From the NCBI GenBank assembly GCA_000405605.1, contig ASPA01000008.1:14336-45250 (forward strand): 30,915 bases of DNA, given 5' to 3'. The notes under the pieces are model-generated. The model was not told the DNA's origin and made no database searches. It saw only the letters and a list, made by a program, of their open reading frames with translations. The translations under genes were made by a program, and so were the position numbers. Below are positions 1-7,610 of this stretch, one piece after another. Source of the DNA: Atribacteria bacterium SCGC AAA255-G05. GTDB taxonomy: Bacteria; Atribacterota; Phoenicimicrobiia; Phoenicimicrobiales; Phoenicimicrobiaceae. Position 1 is the stretch's first letter. The number at the start of each line of letters is the position of its first letter.

Positions 1-1350
1 AAGCAGCTTGACCTTGAAATATTGGGCTTCAAAAGGGCGGTTAACCCCTCACTGGGAAGACCACCCTATCACCCCAAAGATATGTTAAAACTCTACCTAT
101 ATGGCTATCTTAACCGCATCCGTTCTTCCCGAAGATTAGAACAGGAAGCCATCAGAAATTTAGAGGTCATCTGGCTGCTGAAGAAACTAAAACCTGACTT
201 TAAGACCATTGCCGATTTTAGAAAAGATAACAAAAAAGCATTGAAGAAAGTCTTCCGGGATTTCACCAAATTATGCGATGAATGGGAGTTATTTGGCAAG
301 GAACTGGTGGCTATAGATGGCTCCAAGTTTCGAGCCTGTAATTCCAAAAAAAACAACTATAGCACCAAAAAATTAGAAAGACATCTTAAATACCTTGATG
401 AGAAGATCGAAGGCTATCTCAAAGAACTAGACCATCATGATAGGGCCGAAGCCTCTTTGGAAAAACCCGATGTTAATACCATAAAAGAAAGGATACAGCA
501 GTTGAAAGACCGCCAAGAAAAGTATGAATCATACCAGAGGAAACTAAAACAAAGCGGAGAAAATGAGATCTCCACCACTGATCCCGACTCCCGGCTGATG
601 GCTAACCACAACAATGTTGAGGTAAGCTACAATATTCAAACCACTGTAGATGCCAAACACAAATTAATTGCCGACTTCAAGGTTACTCAAAAACCAAATG
701 ACTTAGGCGAACTTGACAACATGGCCCTAAGGGCAAAAAAGCTCTTTGGAAACAAAGCCTTTGAAGTATTGGCAGATAAGGGTTACTACCAAGCTAAAGA
801 TTTAAAAAAATGTGCAGAGAATGGGATCACTGTTTACATCACCAAACAAACCTATGCCAACGGTACCAAAGACCCGGCATTCTATTCTGATCAATTTAAA
901 TATGACCCAACCAAAAATGTCTATCTCTGTCCAGCTGGAAAGGAACTCCATTATTACCGGGCCAGGAAGAAAGATGGAAAGATAATCGGCTATGAATACC
1001 GTAATGATGCTGCCTGCAAAAAATGTGAATTTAAAGCCAGGTGCACCAGCGCCAAGAAGGGCAGGAGCATCTGCCGGCATGCTGACCAGGACTTCCTTGA
1101 CCGGATTGATTCACAAACCAAAAGGAACTTAAAAAAGTATAAGCTCCGGCAAATGATTGTAGAGCATCCCTTTGGTACCATAAAGCGAGGCTGGGGAGCT
1201 TATTTCTTTCTAACCAAAAGAAAGGTTTCGGTTAGTGCTGAGATTTCACTATCATTTCTGGCCTATAACTTTAAGCGGGCCATCAACATCCTGGGAACAG
1301 AAGAGATATTAAGGAGATTAAGACAAAGAAGGAAAGTAGTACTGGTATAA
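1..1350 (+). CDS. IS1182-family transposase, 5'-truncated by the window edge
   Basis: DDE transposase of the IS1182 group, which cuts and pastes its own insertion sequence. The frame is open from base 1, so the usual first ~40 residues lie outside the window; the TTG at 22 is internal and not a real start. Numbering from that TTG, the catalytic triad is D99 (VAIDGSKF), D252 (ADKGYY) and E381 (VEHPFGTIKRGWG). The N-terminal block GRPPYHPKDMLKLYLYGYLN is typical of the family, and a cysteine cluster (C303, C332, C335, C341) sits between the second D and the E. The C-terminus appears complete at the TAA. No terminal inverted repeat can be verified because only the right side is present. The element may be intact and active; the frame shows no damage. 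Confidence 0.93.
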   Translation, partial: KQLDLEILGFKRAVNPSLGRPPYHPKDMLKLYLYGYLNRIRSSRRLEQEAIRNLEVIWLLKKLKPDFKTIADFRKDNKKALKKVFRDFTKLCDEWELFGKELVAIDGSKFRACNSKKNNYSTKKLERHLKYLDEKIEGYLKELDHHDRAEASLEKPDVNTIKERIQQLKDRQEKYESYQRKLKQSGENEISTTDPDSRLMANHNNVEVSYNIQTTVDAKHKLIADFKVTQKPNDLGELDNMALRAKKLFGNKAFEVLADKGYYQAKDLKKCAENGITVYITKQTYANGTKDPAFYSDQFKYDPTKNVYLCPAGKELHYYRARKKDGKIIGYEYRNDAACKKCEFKARCTSAKKGRSICRHADQDFLDRIDSQTKRNLKKYKLRQMIVEHPFGTIKRGWGAYFFLTKRKVSVSAEISLSFLAYNFKRAINILGTEEILRRLRQRRKVVLV

Positions 1351-1747
1351 GTATTACTTTTATCTTTAAGCCTATTTTATTACACAAGAAGTCTCATTTT
1401 TTCGGTAAATATGTCCGGTGATAGAGATCACTCTAATAAAGGGTAGATGATTTACGCTTTTATGAAAAATGTTATAATTAATTTTCACACGGTCTGACGG
1501 TTCTTTGTCACAGTTTAAAAGTTTACATTTATCTTAATAAATCAACGCCAGCGGTCAAAAAAATTAGTCTTTTTCAATTTTTCTCTATCTTAATACTAAT
1601 ACGATAAAGGTTTTAAAAAATCCTTCTTCCTTTAGAAAATAATTGCAAAATACAAGGTGCGTAATAAAATGGGGCCAGGGCTCAACAGGTTGACCCCATT
1701 CCCTTGCACGATTGTCTTACTAACATGAATTTATTTATAATTTTTGG
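1351..1747. other. Non-coding spacer between IS1182-type gene and dus
   Basis: About 400 bases with no convincing reading frame on either strand. It should contain the right end of the insertion sequence, but its boundary cannot be placed without the left end. The only recognisable structure is the REP-like hairpin at 1668-1700. Confidence 0.5.
1668..1700. repeat. REP-like hairpin
   Basis: Arms AATGGGGCCA (1668-1677) and TGACCCCATT (1691-1700) pair over ten positions with one mismatch around a 13-base loop. The GGGGYCA...TGACCCC form resembles REP palindromes mobilised by Y1/RAYT transposases in many bacteria; this relation is inferred by resemblance only. It lies downstream of the convergent transposase and dus genes. 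Confidence 0.5.
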
Positions 1748-2686
1748 TTAAAAATCTAATTCCCTGAAGAATGGTTTGACATCATCGAAAGTTTTTGATG
1801 CATAGATCTTATGCTTTATTTTTTTTACATAAGGGTTACCCGAAGCAAGATATTTTGTGAAAGCTTTTATCCTGAGAAGTCTTAATTCAGGCGGGTAATA
1901 TTCTTCCACAAGAGCCATTATCCTTTCAGTGATCTCCTTTTTATCTTCGGGGCCAGGCATTTCATCCTGCATTTCGGCGAATATGAACGGGTTACTTATT
2001 GCCCCCCTTCCAATCATTATTCCGTCCACTATATTTAATCTTTCCAATGCTTCATCCCGGTTTAAGATATTTCCGTTCCCGATGATCCTTAAACTTGACC
2101 GCTCTTTAATTCTCTCTGCATATTCCCACCTTGCTTCCGAACTGTACCTGTCCGTTTTCAGCCTGAAATGAACAGTAACCGCATCAACCCCCTCATTTTC
2201 AAGTACTTTCAGTATCTCGAATACATTCTCCTCTTCATATCCAAGCCTTATTTTTACCGTGAAAGGGATGCTGATCACTTTCCTAACTTTTCTGCAGATC
2301 TCTCCAATTTTTTTTGGATCTTTAAGTAAAGCCGCACCTGCCCTCTTTTTTATAATCTTCCGTACCGGACACCCCATATTTATATCTATCCCGGAAAAAT
2401 CAGTTTCCTCTTCAATATATTTTACCGCATCTGTGAATGACTCCGGTTCACTTCCAAAAAGCTGGATAAACTGCGGAGTGTTAAAATCGAATGACCTGAT
2501 CATTGAGAGGGTTCTATCCTGCTTCCTTCTGAGCCCTTCCGCAGAAATCAATTCAGTTACCATAAGCCCTACTCCACCGATTTCATCAACGACCCTTCTA
2601 AAGACAATATCAGTGAGGGATGCCATGGGAGCTAGTATAGTCCGGTGTTTTAAGTGCAGATTCCCGATCTTAAGATTTTCCATCAT
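1748..2686 (-). CDS. tRNA-dihydrouridine synthase (Dus family)
   Basis: FMN- and NADPH-dependent reduction of a uridine to dihydrouridine in tRNA. The 312-residue length and TIM-barrel order fit the Dus family. Visible hallmarks are LAPMASLTD near residue 18, the catalytic cysteine C106 in NMGCPVRKI, the KIRLGY segment (145-150), H173 in TVHFR, the phosphate-binding GNGNI (203-207) and GIMIGRGA (223-230). The DusB subgroup is likely but not certain. The start is one of two adjacent ATGs at 2686/2683. No Shine-Dalgarno sequence stands directly before them; a 17-codon upstream frame (2683-2736) ends across the start and could provide translational coupling. It lies about 100 bases downstream of the acyltransferase gene on the same strand. 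Confidence 0.93.
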   Translation of the reverse strand: MMENLKIGNLHLKHRTILAPMASLTDIVFRRVVDEIGGVGLMVTELISAEGLRRKQDRTLSMIRSFDFNTPQFIQLFGSEPESFTDAVKYIEEETDFSGIDINMGCPVRKIIKKRAGAALLKDPKKIGEICRKVRKVISIPFTVKIRLGYEEENVFEILKVLENEGVDAVTVHFRLKTDRYSSEARWEYAERIKERSSLRIIGNGNILNRDEALERLNIVDGIMIGRGAISNPFIFAEMQDEMPGPEDKKEITERIMALVEEYYPPELRLLRIKAFTKYLASGNPYVKKIKHKIYASKTFDDVKPFFRELDF

Positions 2687-2736
2687 AACTTATTAAAAAA
2701 AATTATGGGGTTAGATTTTGTAATATTATTTTTCAT
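2683..2736 (-). CDS. Possible 17-codon upstream ORF overlapping the dus start
   Basis: A short frame beginning at the ATG at 2736 has a good ribosome binding site (GAGG six bases upstream). It ends in a TGA that overlaps the first ATG of dus (ATGATG), so ribosomes ending here could re-initiate on dus, which lacks its own Shine-Dalgarno sequence. The encoded peptide has no recognisable similarity. It may be a coupling leader rather than a functional peptide. Confidence 0.3.
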   Translation of the reverse strand: MKNNITKSNPIIFFNKL

Positions 2737-2780
2737 CTTCTCCCTCGCTTTTTTTAATCACTCTGCTCACTGTAGTATAA

Positions 2781-2807
2781 AATTATCAAGGGGACGGTCT
2801 TTTAACA
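2781..2807. repeat. REP-like unit overlapping the 3' end of plsC
   Basis: The word ATCAAGGGGACG followed by a TC-rich stretch occurs here and at 11149-11170 at the 3' end of asd. In both places the repeat supplies the last codons of the gene, and here also its stop. The GGGGACG core resembles REP units associated with RAYT transposases. Confidence 0.45.
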
Positions 2808-3547
2808 CTTTTCTTACCGCTTCCCGATTTACTCCAGTTAAAATAGCTATCTTCCTTTTCGATAAAATAGTTAGTATTGAAATTAACTCTGATATACTTG
2901 TCTGAAATAATCTTCATATCTGCATATACACCACGATAACCTTCAGGTAACATGGATGCCATGCGAACCATGATCTGATCGGTCATCTCCTGATAAATGT
3001 CCTTCGTTGTCTTTATCTCACTCGCAAGCATGAAGGGTTCCCCAACAACAAAAGTAACACGTGTTCGCTTTAACCGCTTTATATTGTGCCAAAAGTTTTC
3101 GGCTCCGTAATGTGCGACAATCAATATTGGAACACGATTTTTCAGTGCAAGAAAAACCACTCCCTGTTGGCCCTTGGCCAGCACCCCGTTGCCACTTCTT
3201 GTTCCTTCCGGAGCAATGCAGAGCATTTTTTTCTCTTTCAGAGCTTTTCCCGCTTCTTTAAATGTGGATACGCCCGGGGTTTCTCTATTAACAGGAATGG
3301 CTCCCCATTCTTTTACCAGTATCCTTAGGAACCAATTGTCCTGGTTTTCTATTTTTGAAATTCCACAGACTTTGCGGGGAAGTAGAAGCGTGTATATGAG
3401 CGGGACCTCGAGAAAATTGATATGGTTAATCACCAGAATCAAAGGTCCTTGACGGGGTATAGATTCCAGTTTATCTCCTTCAACCTTACAAAGTATTTTT
3501 AATAGCACTTTGATAATAAAGGTTATGAATCTACCAGTTAATGACAT
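2786..3547 (-). CDS. 1-acyl-sn-glycerol-3-phosphate acyltransferase (PlsC/LPLAT family)
   Basis: Transfers an acyl chain to lysophosphatidic acid at the membrane to make phosphatidic acid. The 253-residue protein has the acyltransferase motifs in order: NHINFLE (41-47, motif I), IPVNR (84-88, motif II), EGTRS (114-118, motif III) and a VPI-type motif IV near 139-141. Motif I is HX4E instead of the textbook HX4D; that may be a subfamily trait. The final residues, VKRPSP, come from a REP-like repeat and are not a family feature. The start overlaps the end of the upstream lipid-kinase gene by 10 bases with little Shine-Dalgarno sequence, so translation is probably coupled. Together the two genes suggest phosphatidic-acid metabolism. 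Confidence 0.88.
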   Translation of the reverse strand: MSLTGRFITFIIKVLLKILCKVEGDKLESIPRQGPLILVINHINFLEVPLIYTLLLPRKVCGISKIENQDNWFLRILVKEWGAIPVNRETPGVSTFKEAGKALKEKKMLCIAPEGTRSGNGVLAKGQQGVVFLALKNRVPILIVAHYGAENFWHNIKRLKRTRVTFVVGEPFMLASEIKTTKDIYQEMTDQIMVRMASMLPEGYRGVYADMKIISDKYIRVNFNTNYFIEKEDSYFNWSKSGSGKKSVKRPSP

Positions 3548-4497
3548 GATGGCTTTCTTCTGGTGATTATTTGAAGTGCTGATGGAATTATTTGAATCTT
3601 CAGTACTGTGCCTGTAATACAGATAGTTTCTCCATCAGCATGAGCTGTCATACTTCCTGAAAGTGCTTTTAGGGAGAATTTTTCAGCAGAGTCAGTAAAT
3701 GTACCACGGTGCCTGCTTTGTTCCCCTTTCATGTAGAGCATCATAGCCTTGAGCAAAGAGATTCTCGTCCCCTGTTGTGTTAAGGCAAGATTAAGCAGAC
3801 CATCACTCATATCTCCATCAGGAGCCATAAAGAAGGCTCCTCCCATCCGTTTCCCATTCATTATAGAAATAAGAGCCGGAGTAAGTATCTGCTTTCTATC
3901 TTTGTAAGATATTTCGACTGTCGGAGCTTTGGGGAGCATTACCAACGTTTTAAGCGCTGCAATGATATATGGTGCCGCTCCGTGAAGATGCTTCATTTTT
4001 GCTGCCTCCAGCCCGACAATTGCATCAAAGCCAATACCAACACCGTTTCCGAAGTACCGTCCCTTAGGGAAGTCACCTCCGGTAATAAGCCCAACATCTA
4101 TTAGATAAAAAGTCCCATCAAGAAGAAGGCGCATGCTCTCTATAAAATCGCTTGGAACTCCTGCTCCAAAGGCAAAGTCATTCCCGCGACCAATGGGTAA
4201 AACACCAAACTGTAAACGATTTTTATGGATTGCTGATGATTCAGGTTTACAGGAATTAAACATAAGTCCGTTTATTACCTCGTTAGAAGTACCGTCCCCG
4301 CCGGCGGCTACGATTACGTTATCAGGAATTTGAACACTTGATTCTGCTATGGAAGTAGCATGACCGATTCCTTCTGTAAGAATAATTTTGAAATTTGCTG
4401 CATTTTTTGAAAAGAACTCTTTTATTAAAGGAATTTTTTTCTTCGCATTTCCCTGATCCGCAGTTGGGTTGAGGATGATTGTAAAATATCTGTTCAT
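3538..4497 (-). CDS. Diacylglycerol/lipid kinase (DAGK catalytic domain, YegS/DgkB-like)
   Basis: Phosphorylates diacylglycerol or a related lipid at the inner face of the membrane. With 319 residues it has the usual family length. Motifs are NPTADQGNAKKKIP (10-23), the nucleotide-binding GGDGT (66-70) and LPIGRGNDF (100-108). The ATG at 4497 is preceded by AGGAG five bases upstream, and a near-consensus promoter lies about 55-80 bases further up. The frame stays open upstream to an ATG at 4656, giving a hydrophobic 53-residue extension; this is rejected because it spans the promoter and the family begins at the NPxxG region. The 3' end overlaps plsC, which indicates a two-gene lipid operon. 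Confidence 0.9.
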   Translation of the reverse strand: MNRYFTIILNPTADQGNAKKKIPLIKEFFSKNAANFKIILTEGIGHATSIAESSVQIPDNVIVAAGGDGTSNEVINGLMFNSCKPESSAIHKNRLQFGVLPIGRGNDFAFGAGVPSDFIESMRLLLDGTFYLIDVGLITGGDFPKGRYFGNGVGIGFDAIVGLEAAKMKHLHGAAPYIIAALKTLVMLPKAPTVEISYKDRKQILTPALISIMNGKRMGGAFFMAPDGDMSDGLLNLALTQQGTRISLLKAMMLYMKGEQSRHRGTFTDSAEKFSLKALSGSMTAHADGETICITGTVLKIQIIPSALQIITRRKPSCH

Positions 4498-4551
4498 ACC
4501 TACTCCTATATATCTTTTTAGATTATTATATTCAAATATTAAGTTTCCTAA

Positions 4552-4580
4552 ATTATAGATTAGACCTTTAACATAGTCAA
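4552..4580 (-). promoter_or_regulatory. Sigma70-type promoter for the lipid kinase-plsC operon
   Basis: TTGACT (4575-4580), a 17-base spacer and a perfect TATAAT (4552-4557), read on the minus strand. The predicted transcript start is ~48 bases before the ATG at 4497. Confidence 0.75.
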
Positions 4581-4616
4581 ATAAATTATATGGAATAATA
4601 ATCAATAAAATTATAG

Positions 4617-4652
4617 TTAAAGCCCCAAAACCGTAAACGGCTAGGGCTTTAA
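4617..4652. terminator. Strong stem-loop between the small peptide gene and the lipid kinase gene
   Basis: Nine-base arms TTAAAGCCC (4617-4625) and GGGCTTTAA (4644-4652) enclose a second pairing CCGT/ACGG. On the minus strand it is followed by a U-rich but not pure-U stretch. It sits between the small peptide gene and the promoter at 4552-4580, as a terminator would. Confidence 0.5.
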
Positions 4653-4780
4653 CCAAAACATTTCTTTGATTTTTAGTAATAAGATAAACTAATTATAGAA
4701 TTTTTAATAGAGTTCGTTAACCTATTATTCAATTGAAAGAGTGAACCCGGAGTTTTTATATAGGAAGTCTATCGATGTTA

Positions 4781-4855
4781 CTATTTTTTATCTTTTCCCT
4801 TTCCTTTCCCTTTATCTTTTCCTTTATCTTTTCCTTTTGCACCACAGCAAGACAT
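4781..4855 (-). CDS. Tiny Cys-Cys, Lys/Gly/Asp-rich protein (24 residues), function unknown
   Basis: A 24-codon frame not matching any family I recognise. The peptide begins MSCCGAKGKDKGKDK and continues as a Lys/Gly/Asp low-complexity tail to the C-terminus. Eleven of 24 residues are lysine, there are no hydrophobic segments, and two adjacent cysteines sit at positions 3-4. Evidence for a real gene is contextual. A perfect Shine-Dalgarno GAGGTGA (4861-4867) lies five bases before the ATG. A TTGACA-N16-TATATA promoter lies ~80-106 bases upstream, and a strong stem-loop lies downstream at 4617-4652. The CC pair suggests metal binding, disulfide formation or lipid attachment, and the polybasic tail suggests binding to nucleic acid or anionic lipid; both ideas are inference. 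Confidence 0.6.
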   Translation of the reverse strand: MSCCGAKGKDKGKDKGKGKGKDKK

Positions 4856-4933
4856 CAAAATCACCTCACTTTCTAAAAAATATTAAACAAGGGCAACCCA
4901 AAAACTGAATTTAATCGACCATTTATGGTAAGA

Positions 4934-4961
4934 TATATACAACAAAAATATTTTTTGTCAA
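4934..4961 (-). promoter_or_regulatory. Promoter for the tiny Cys-Cys peptide gene
   Basis: On the minus strand, TTGACA (4956-4961), a 16-base spacer and TATATA (4934-4939). The leader to the ATG at 4855 is about 70 bases. Confidence 0.6.
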
Positions 4962-5245
4962 CATCTTTCATCTTTATTAGTAATCGTGCCAAAAGCCAAG
5001 TAGTGGAGTGATGTAGAATAAAATCTTAAATATATACAGTACCACGTCCCTTAAAAAAGTAGTCGGGTAGACGGATGTACAAAACTTAAGGAGCAAATCC
5101 ACTTACTCGTACCATTCAGCGCGGGCAAAACACATATAACAGAGGACATTTTTTTGCCAAACCGGTTTATTATCCGTCATTTTTATCTTTTGGGTTTGTC
5201 TCTCCCTTATTTATATTAAATGATCGTTGTTCCTGCTCAGTAGTT

Positions 5246-5731
5246 TTATCTTTTTTCTACATCTTTTTTCTCTTGTAAAAAATTATCTTTTGTAATGCTC
5301 CATACATTTTCAATAATAGATATTATTAGATAAATAGAGATAAATATTAAGGTCAGATTTTGCACACTAATATAAGTTTCTTTAAGATATAATCTGGTAA
5401 AAATAATAACCGTAATTCCTAAAAAACAAACAGCGCCTACATACTTTCCTATTTTATTTTTAACTATCTTCTTTTTTAAGAAAGAGGTATAAACAAAGGA
5501 AATAAAAGAAAGTAAAATTAAAAATATAATATATGCAGATACCATTTGTTTTAAGTACCAAAGCACAAATATTGACAAGACTACCATAAAATCAGCTGCA
5601 ATATCAAAAATATCCCCTCCTTTACAGCTGCTCTCTGCTTGTTTTGCTACCATGCCGTCAACTATATCCGACATGCTGATTAACAATATTATCATCAGAG
5701 ACTGAAAATATTTTCCCTGCAGCTCGCCCAT
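5246..5731 (-). CDS. CDP-alcohol phosphatidyltransferase, 5' end uncertain
   Basis: Membrane enzyme that swaps CMP of a CDP-lipid for an alcohol in phospholipid synthesis. The family signature D-x2-DG-x2-AR-x8-G-x3-D-x3-D appears as D22, D25, G26, A29, K30, G39, D43, D47, with Lys in place of Arg. Four or more hydrophobic helices follow. At 161 residues it is short at the N-terminus. The frame remains open upstream, and codons for NLITFSRIAFIPFLI just before the first ATG look exactly like the family's first helix. That extension has no in-frame ATG/GTG/TTG before a stop; an ATG at 5823 is out of frame by one base. The gene therefore either uses an unusual start (~5809), needs frameshifting, or is a fresh pseudogene. 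The alcohol substrate cannot be read from the sequence. Confidence 0.8.
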   Translation of the reverse strand: MGELQGKYFQSLMIILLISMSDIVDGMVAKQAESSCKGGDIFDIAADFMVVLSIFVLWYLKQMVSAYIIFLILLSFISFVYTSFLKKKIVKNKIGKYVGAVCFLGITVIIFTRLYLKETYISVQNLTLIFISIYLIISIIENVWSITKDNFLQEKKDVEKR

Positions 5732-5878
5732 AATTAAAAAAGGGATAAAAGCAATCCTGGAAAAAGTTATTAAATTAGCTAAAAACCCTTTATTTATATT
5801 TTTTATTACTTTATTATCCTCATTGCCCTAAAAAATTATTGATTGATTAAAAATCATTTTTTACCCTGTCCTGAGATA

Positions 5879-6619
5879 TTATAATTTCCCTATCAGTTCT
5901 TTGCTAAATAAGTCTATTTTTTCTTGTAGTTCATCCTCTTTATAAGAAGTAATAAACTTTTCTTTTCCTATTATTTTTCCACCCTTTTCCTCAATTAACT
6001 TAGTGGCTTTAGAAGTATCCACTTCTATACCTTCTTTGTCCGCACCTGTAAGTGCCACAAAACATTCTATGCCTGAAAATTCGTTTCGCTGAATAAAGTT
6101 CTCAAGTGGCGGCCTAATAAGACCAGCATAGACCGGTGAAGCAAAACCAATTGCCCTGACATCTTGTAAATTGATTTGTAAATCTTTTCCTGCACAATAC
6201 AAGGTTACTTTATAATTATTTTGTGCAATATCCCCTGCCAAAGCCCTTAGTACTTTGGTAGTAAATTTAGACATTCCGGGATGATATACAATATATATTT
6301 GTTCGGTGGAATCATCACTTCCAATTGTTTCCGCTGGTATATTTTTCTCTCTGTCCAAAATAGAAATTACCATAGAACCTGCACCCGCAGGCAGGATTAT
6401 AATATAAGTTAAAAAGTAAAATATAATCAGTAAAATAATCGCCATTACACCAGTTTTGCCTTTTAGTCTGAAAAAAATAGTGTGCAGCCAAAGTAAAGAA
6501 ATGGCTGCCACAAAAGGAAAAATTCTAACTCCTATAGGAATTATCCTGGCAAAATTTGTAATAAAAAAGGGTATAGACAACAATAATATAATGATGGTGT
6601 AAATTATTGCAAAATTCAT
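5879..6619 (-). CDS. Membrane-anchored flavodoxin-like protein
   Basis: A 246-residue protein with three predicted membrane helices (roughly 3-22, 30-50, 57-80) followed by a flavodoxin-like alpha/beta domain from about residue 106. The domain opens with IYIVYHPGMSKFTTKVL, occupying the place of the phosphate-binding loop, then has GFASPVYAGLIRPPLENFI near 157-175 and an ALTGADKEG turn. This resembles flavodoxin/NAD(P)H-oxidoreductase folds found on membrane electron-transfer or protoporphyrinogen-type proteins; the partner is unknown. The start ATG overlaps the TGA of the upstream DUF1349 frame (ATGA), so translation is coupled. The upstream frame is broken, which could lower expression of this gene unless the shift is corrected. 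Confidence 0.7.
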   Translation of the reverse strand: MNFAIIYTIIILLLSIPFFITNFARIIPIGVRIFPFVAAISLLWLHTIFFRLKGKTGVMAIILLIIFYFLTYIIILPAGAGSMVISILDREKNIPAETIGSDDSTEQIYIVYHPGMSKFTTKVLRALAGDIAQNNYKVTLYCAGKDLQINLQDVRAIGFASPVYAGLIRPPLENFIQRNEFSGIECFVALTGADKEGIEVDTSKATKLIEEKGGKIIGKEKFITSYKEDELQEKIDLFSKELIGKL

Positions 6620-7241
6620 TTTAACTTGACCTCCTTAAATATTTTTAGATTTTCCTGGTCAGATTTACCCTTCTTTTCCAATAGATAACTATCAAACACT
6701 ACATCAAAAGTACTATCCATTGGACTGCAAGCATAGATACCTACATTTAATTCATTAAACTTACTATGTAAGTGTGCAATTCTAAGCTGTTTCCATGAAA
6801 TTCCATCATCAGAATATTCGATTATGAAATCATTTTTTTGCTTTGTATACGATACCACATTTTATTAATTTTTGAATTGATATCAATTGTTGCCCAATCA
6901 GAATATCCTAAATTTGTAACTACTGAGCCGAGACGTGAATAATTTTCGGTTTCATATTCTACAGATGTTTTTATCCAATTCTCAGAATCAATTCTAACCA
7001 TTAAACCACATTGATCGTATTGTTTTTTGGGATAAAACTCAGTATTTACCGTCATCGAAAAATCATTTATTACTTTCGTTAATAAACAGTGCCCATTATC
7101 TCTTTTAAATCCATAATAAGTTTTTTGCCAAAAATCAGTTTTTGGAGATGTTGACATATATAACTTATGATTTTTTATTTCATAAATTGGTTGGTTGAGC
7201 CAGAAATAGTTTTGATCGATTTTGTCGTTTTTATCAATCAT
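6616..7241 (-). pseudogene. DUF1349 protein gene split by a frameshift in an A7 run
   Basis: Two overlapping frames (6822-7241, 139 codons; 6616-6858, 80 codons) together make one ~208-residue DUF1349 protein, a beta-jelly-roll family related to concanavalin-like lectins. The first ends ...MWYRIQSKK then leaves the family; the second carries NDFIIEYSDDGISWKQLR and GIYACSPMDSTFDVVF, the conserved C-terminal half. The break falls on seven A residues (minus strand; T7 at 6833-6839 on plus), and adding one A restores the expected reading WYRIQSKKNDFIIEYS. Possible causes are a real mutation, a homopolymer sequencing error, or transcriptional slippage. The gene ends in an ATGA overlap with the flavodoxin-like gene. 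Confidence 0.75.
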
Positions 7242-7355
7242 TTATCTTCTCCTTGTCTTTATGTAATTGCAGCTAACTACTTGTATTTACGCAACAAATG
7301 TGTATAATATGCCGAATTAGTATCTTAGATGCAATATTGCGTTTTTTTTTACTAT

Positions 7356-7502
7356 CTACTTAAGCCCATTTATCATATCTAACTCTAACGGATTTTCTAT
7401 TCTACCTATATCTTTTTTACCTACATGTGTGTAAATCTCTGTTGTTTTTGAACTTGCATATCCAAGTAATTCTTGTATGTACCTCAAATCTATCCCCCGT
7501 TC
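7356..7502 (-). pseudogene. C-terminal remnant of a tyrosine recombinase (phage/XerC-type integrase)
   Basis: A 48-codon in-frame fragment ending in TAG reads ERGIDLRYIQELLGYASS, then KTTEIYTHVG, the end of a tyrosine recombinase. Y24 of the fragment (EIYTHV) is the nucleophilic tyrosine. The position usually held by the second catalytic histidine (LLGH) is Tyr here (LLGY). The preceding LRHSFATHLL block and everything before it are missing; upstream codons are a charged, unrelated stretch. No start codon or ribosome binding site is present, so this is a relic of an integrated element or an integron-like enzyme. Confidence 0.8.
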
Positions 7503-7590
7503 CTCTCTTTTTCTCCCTTTTTGGGTAATTATTCAATTAAAAAGTTGCCACAGAAGCGTCTCCTATCACAGTATAGGTAATGATAAAGAA

Positions 7591-7610
7591 AATAGGTGTC
7601 TGTCCCTATT
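7591..7610. repeat. REP-like short palindrome
   Basis: AATAGG and CCTATT arms around TGTCTGTC. The words TGTCTGTCCC/GGGACAGACA are typical of REP units dispersed by RAYT transposases. It lies in the 240-base spacer between the integrase relic and the TraB-family gene, where I see no other feature. Confidence 0.4.

Noticed and set aside
1351..1560. Right terminal inverted repeat of the IS1182-type element
   Set aside because: The left end is outside the window, so no inverted pair can be shown.
4498..4656. A 53-residue hydrophobic N-terminal extension of the lipid kinase
   Set aside because: It spans a perfect promoter, lies upstream of an ideal ribosome binding site, and the family starts at the internal ATG.
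4977..5180. A minus-strand frame (MTDNKPVWQKNVLCYMCFAR...) interrupted by one TAA, in the 284-base gap before the CDP-alcohol enzyme gene
   Set aside because: It could be a decayed gene and has a purine-rich stretch upstream, but I recognise no family and it holds an internal stop. Too weak to list as a feature.
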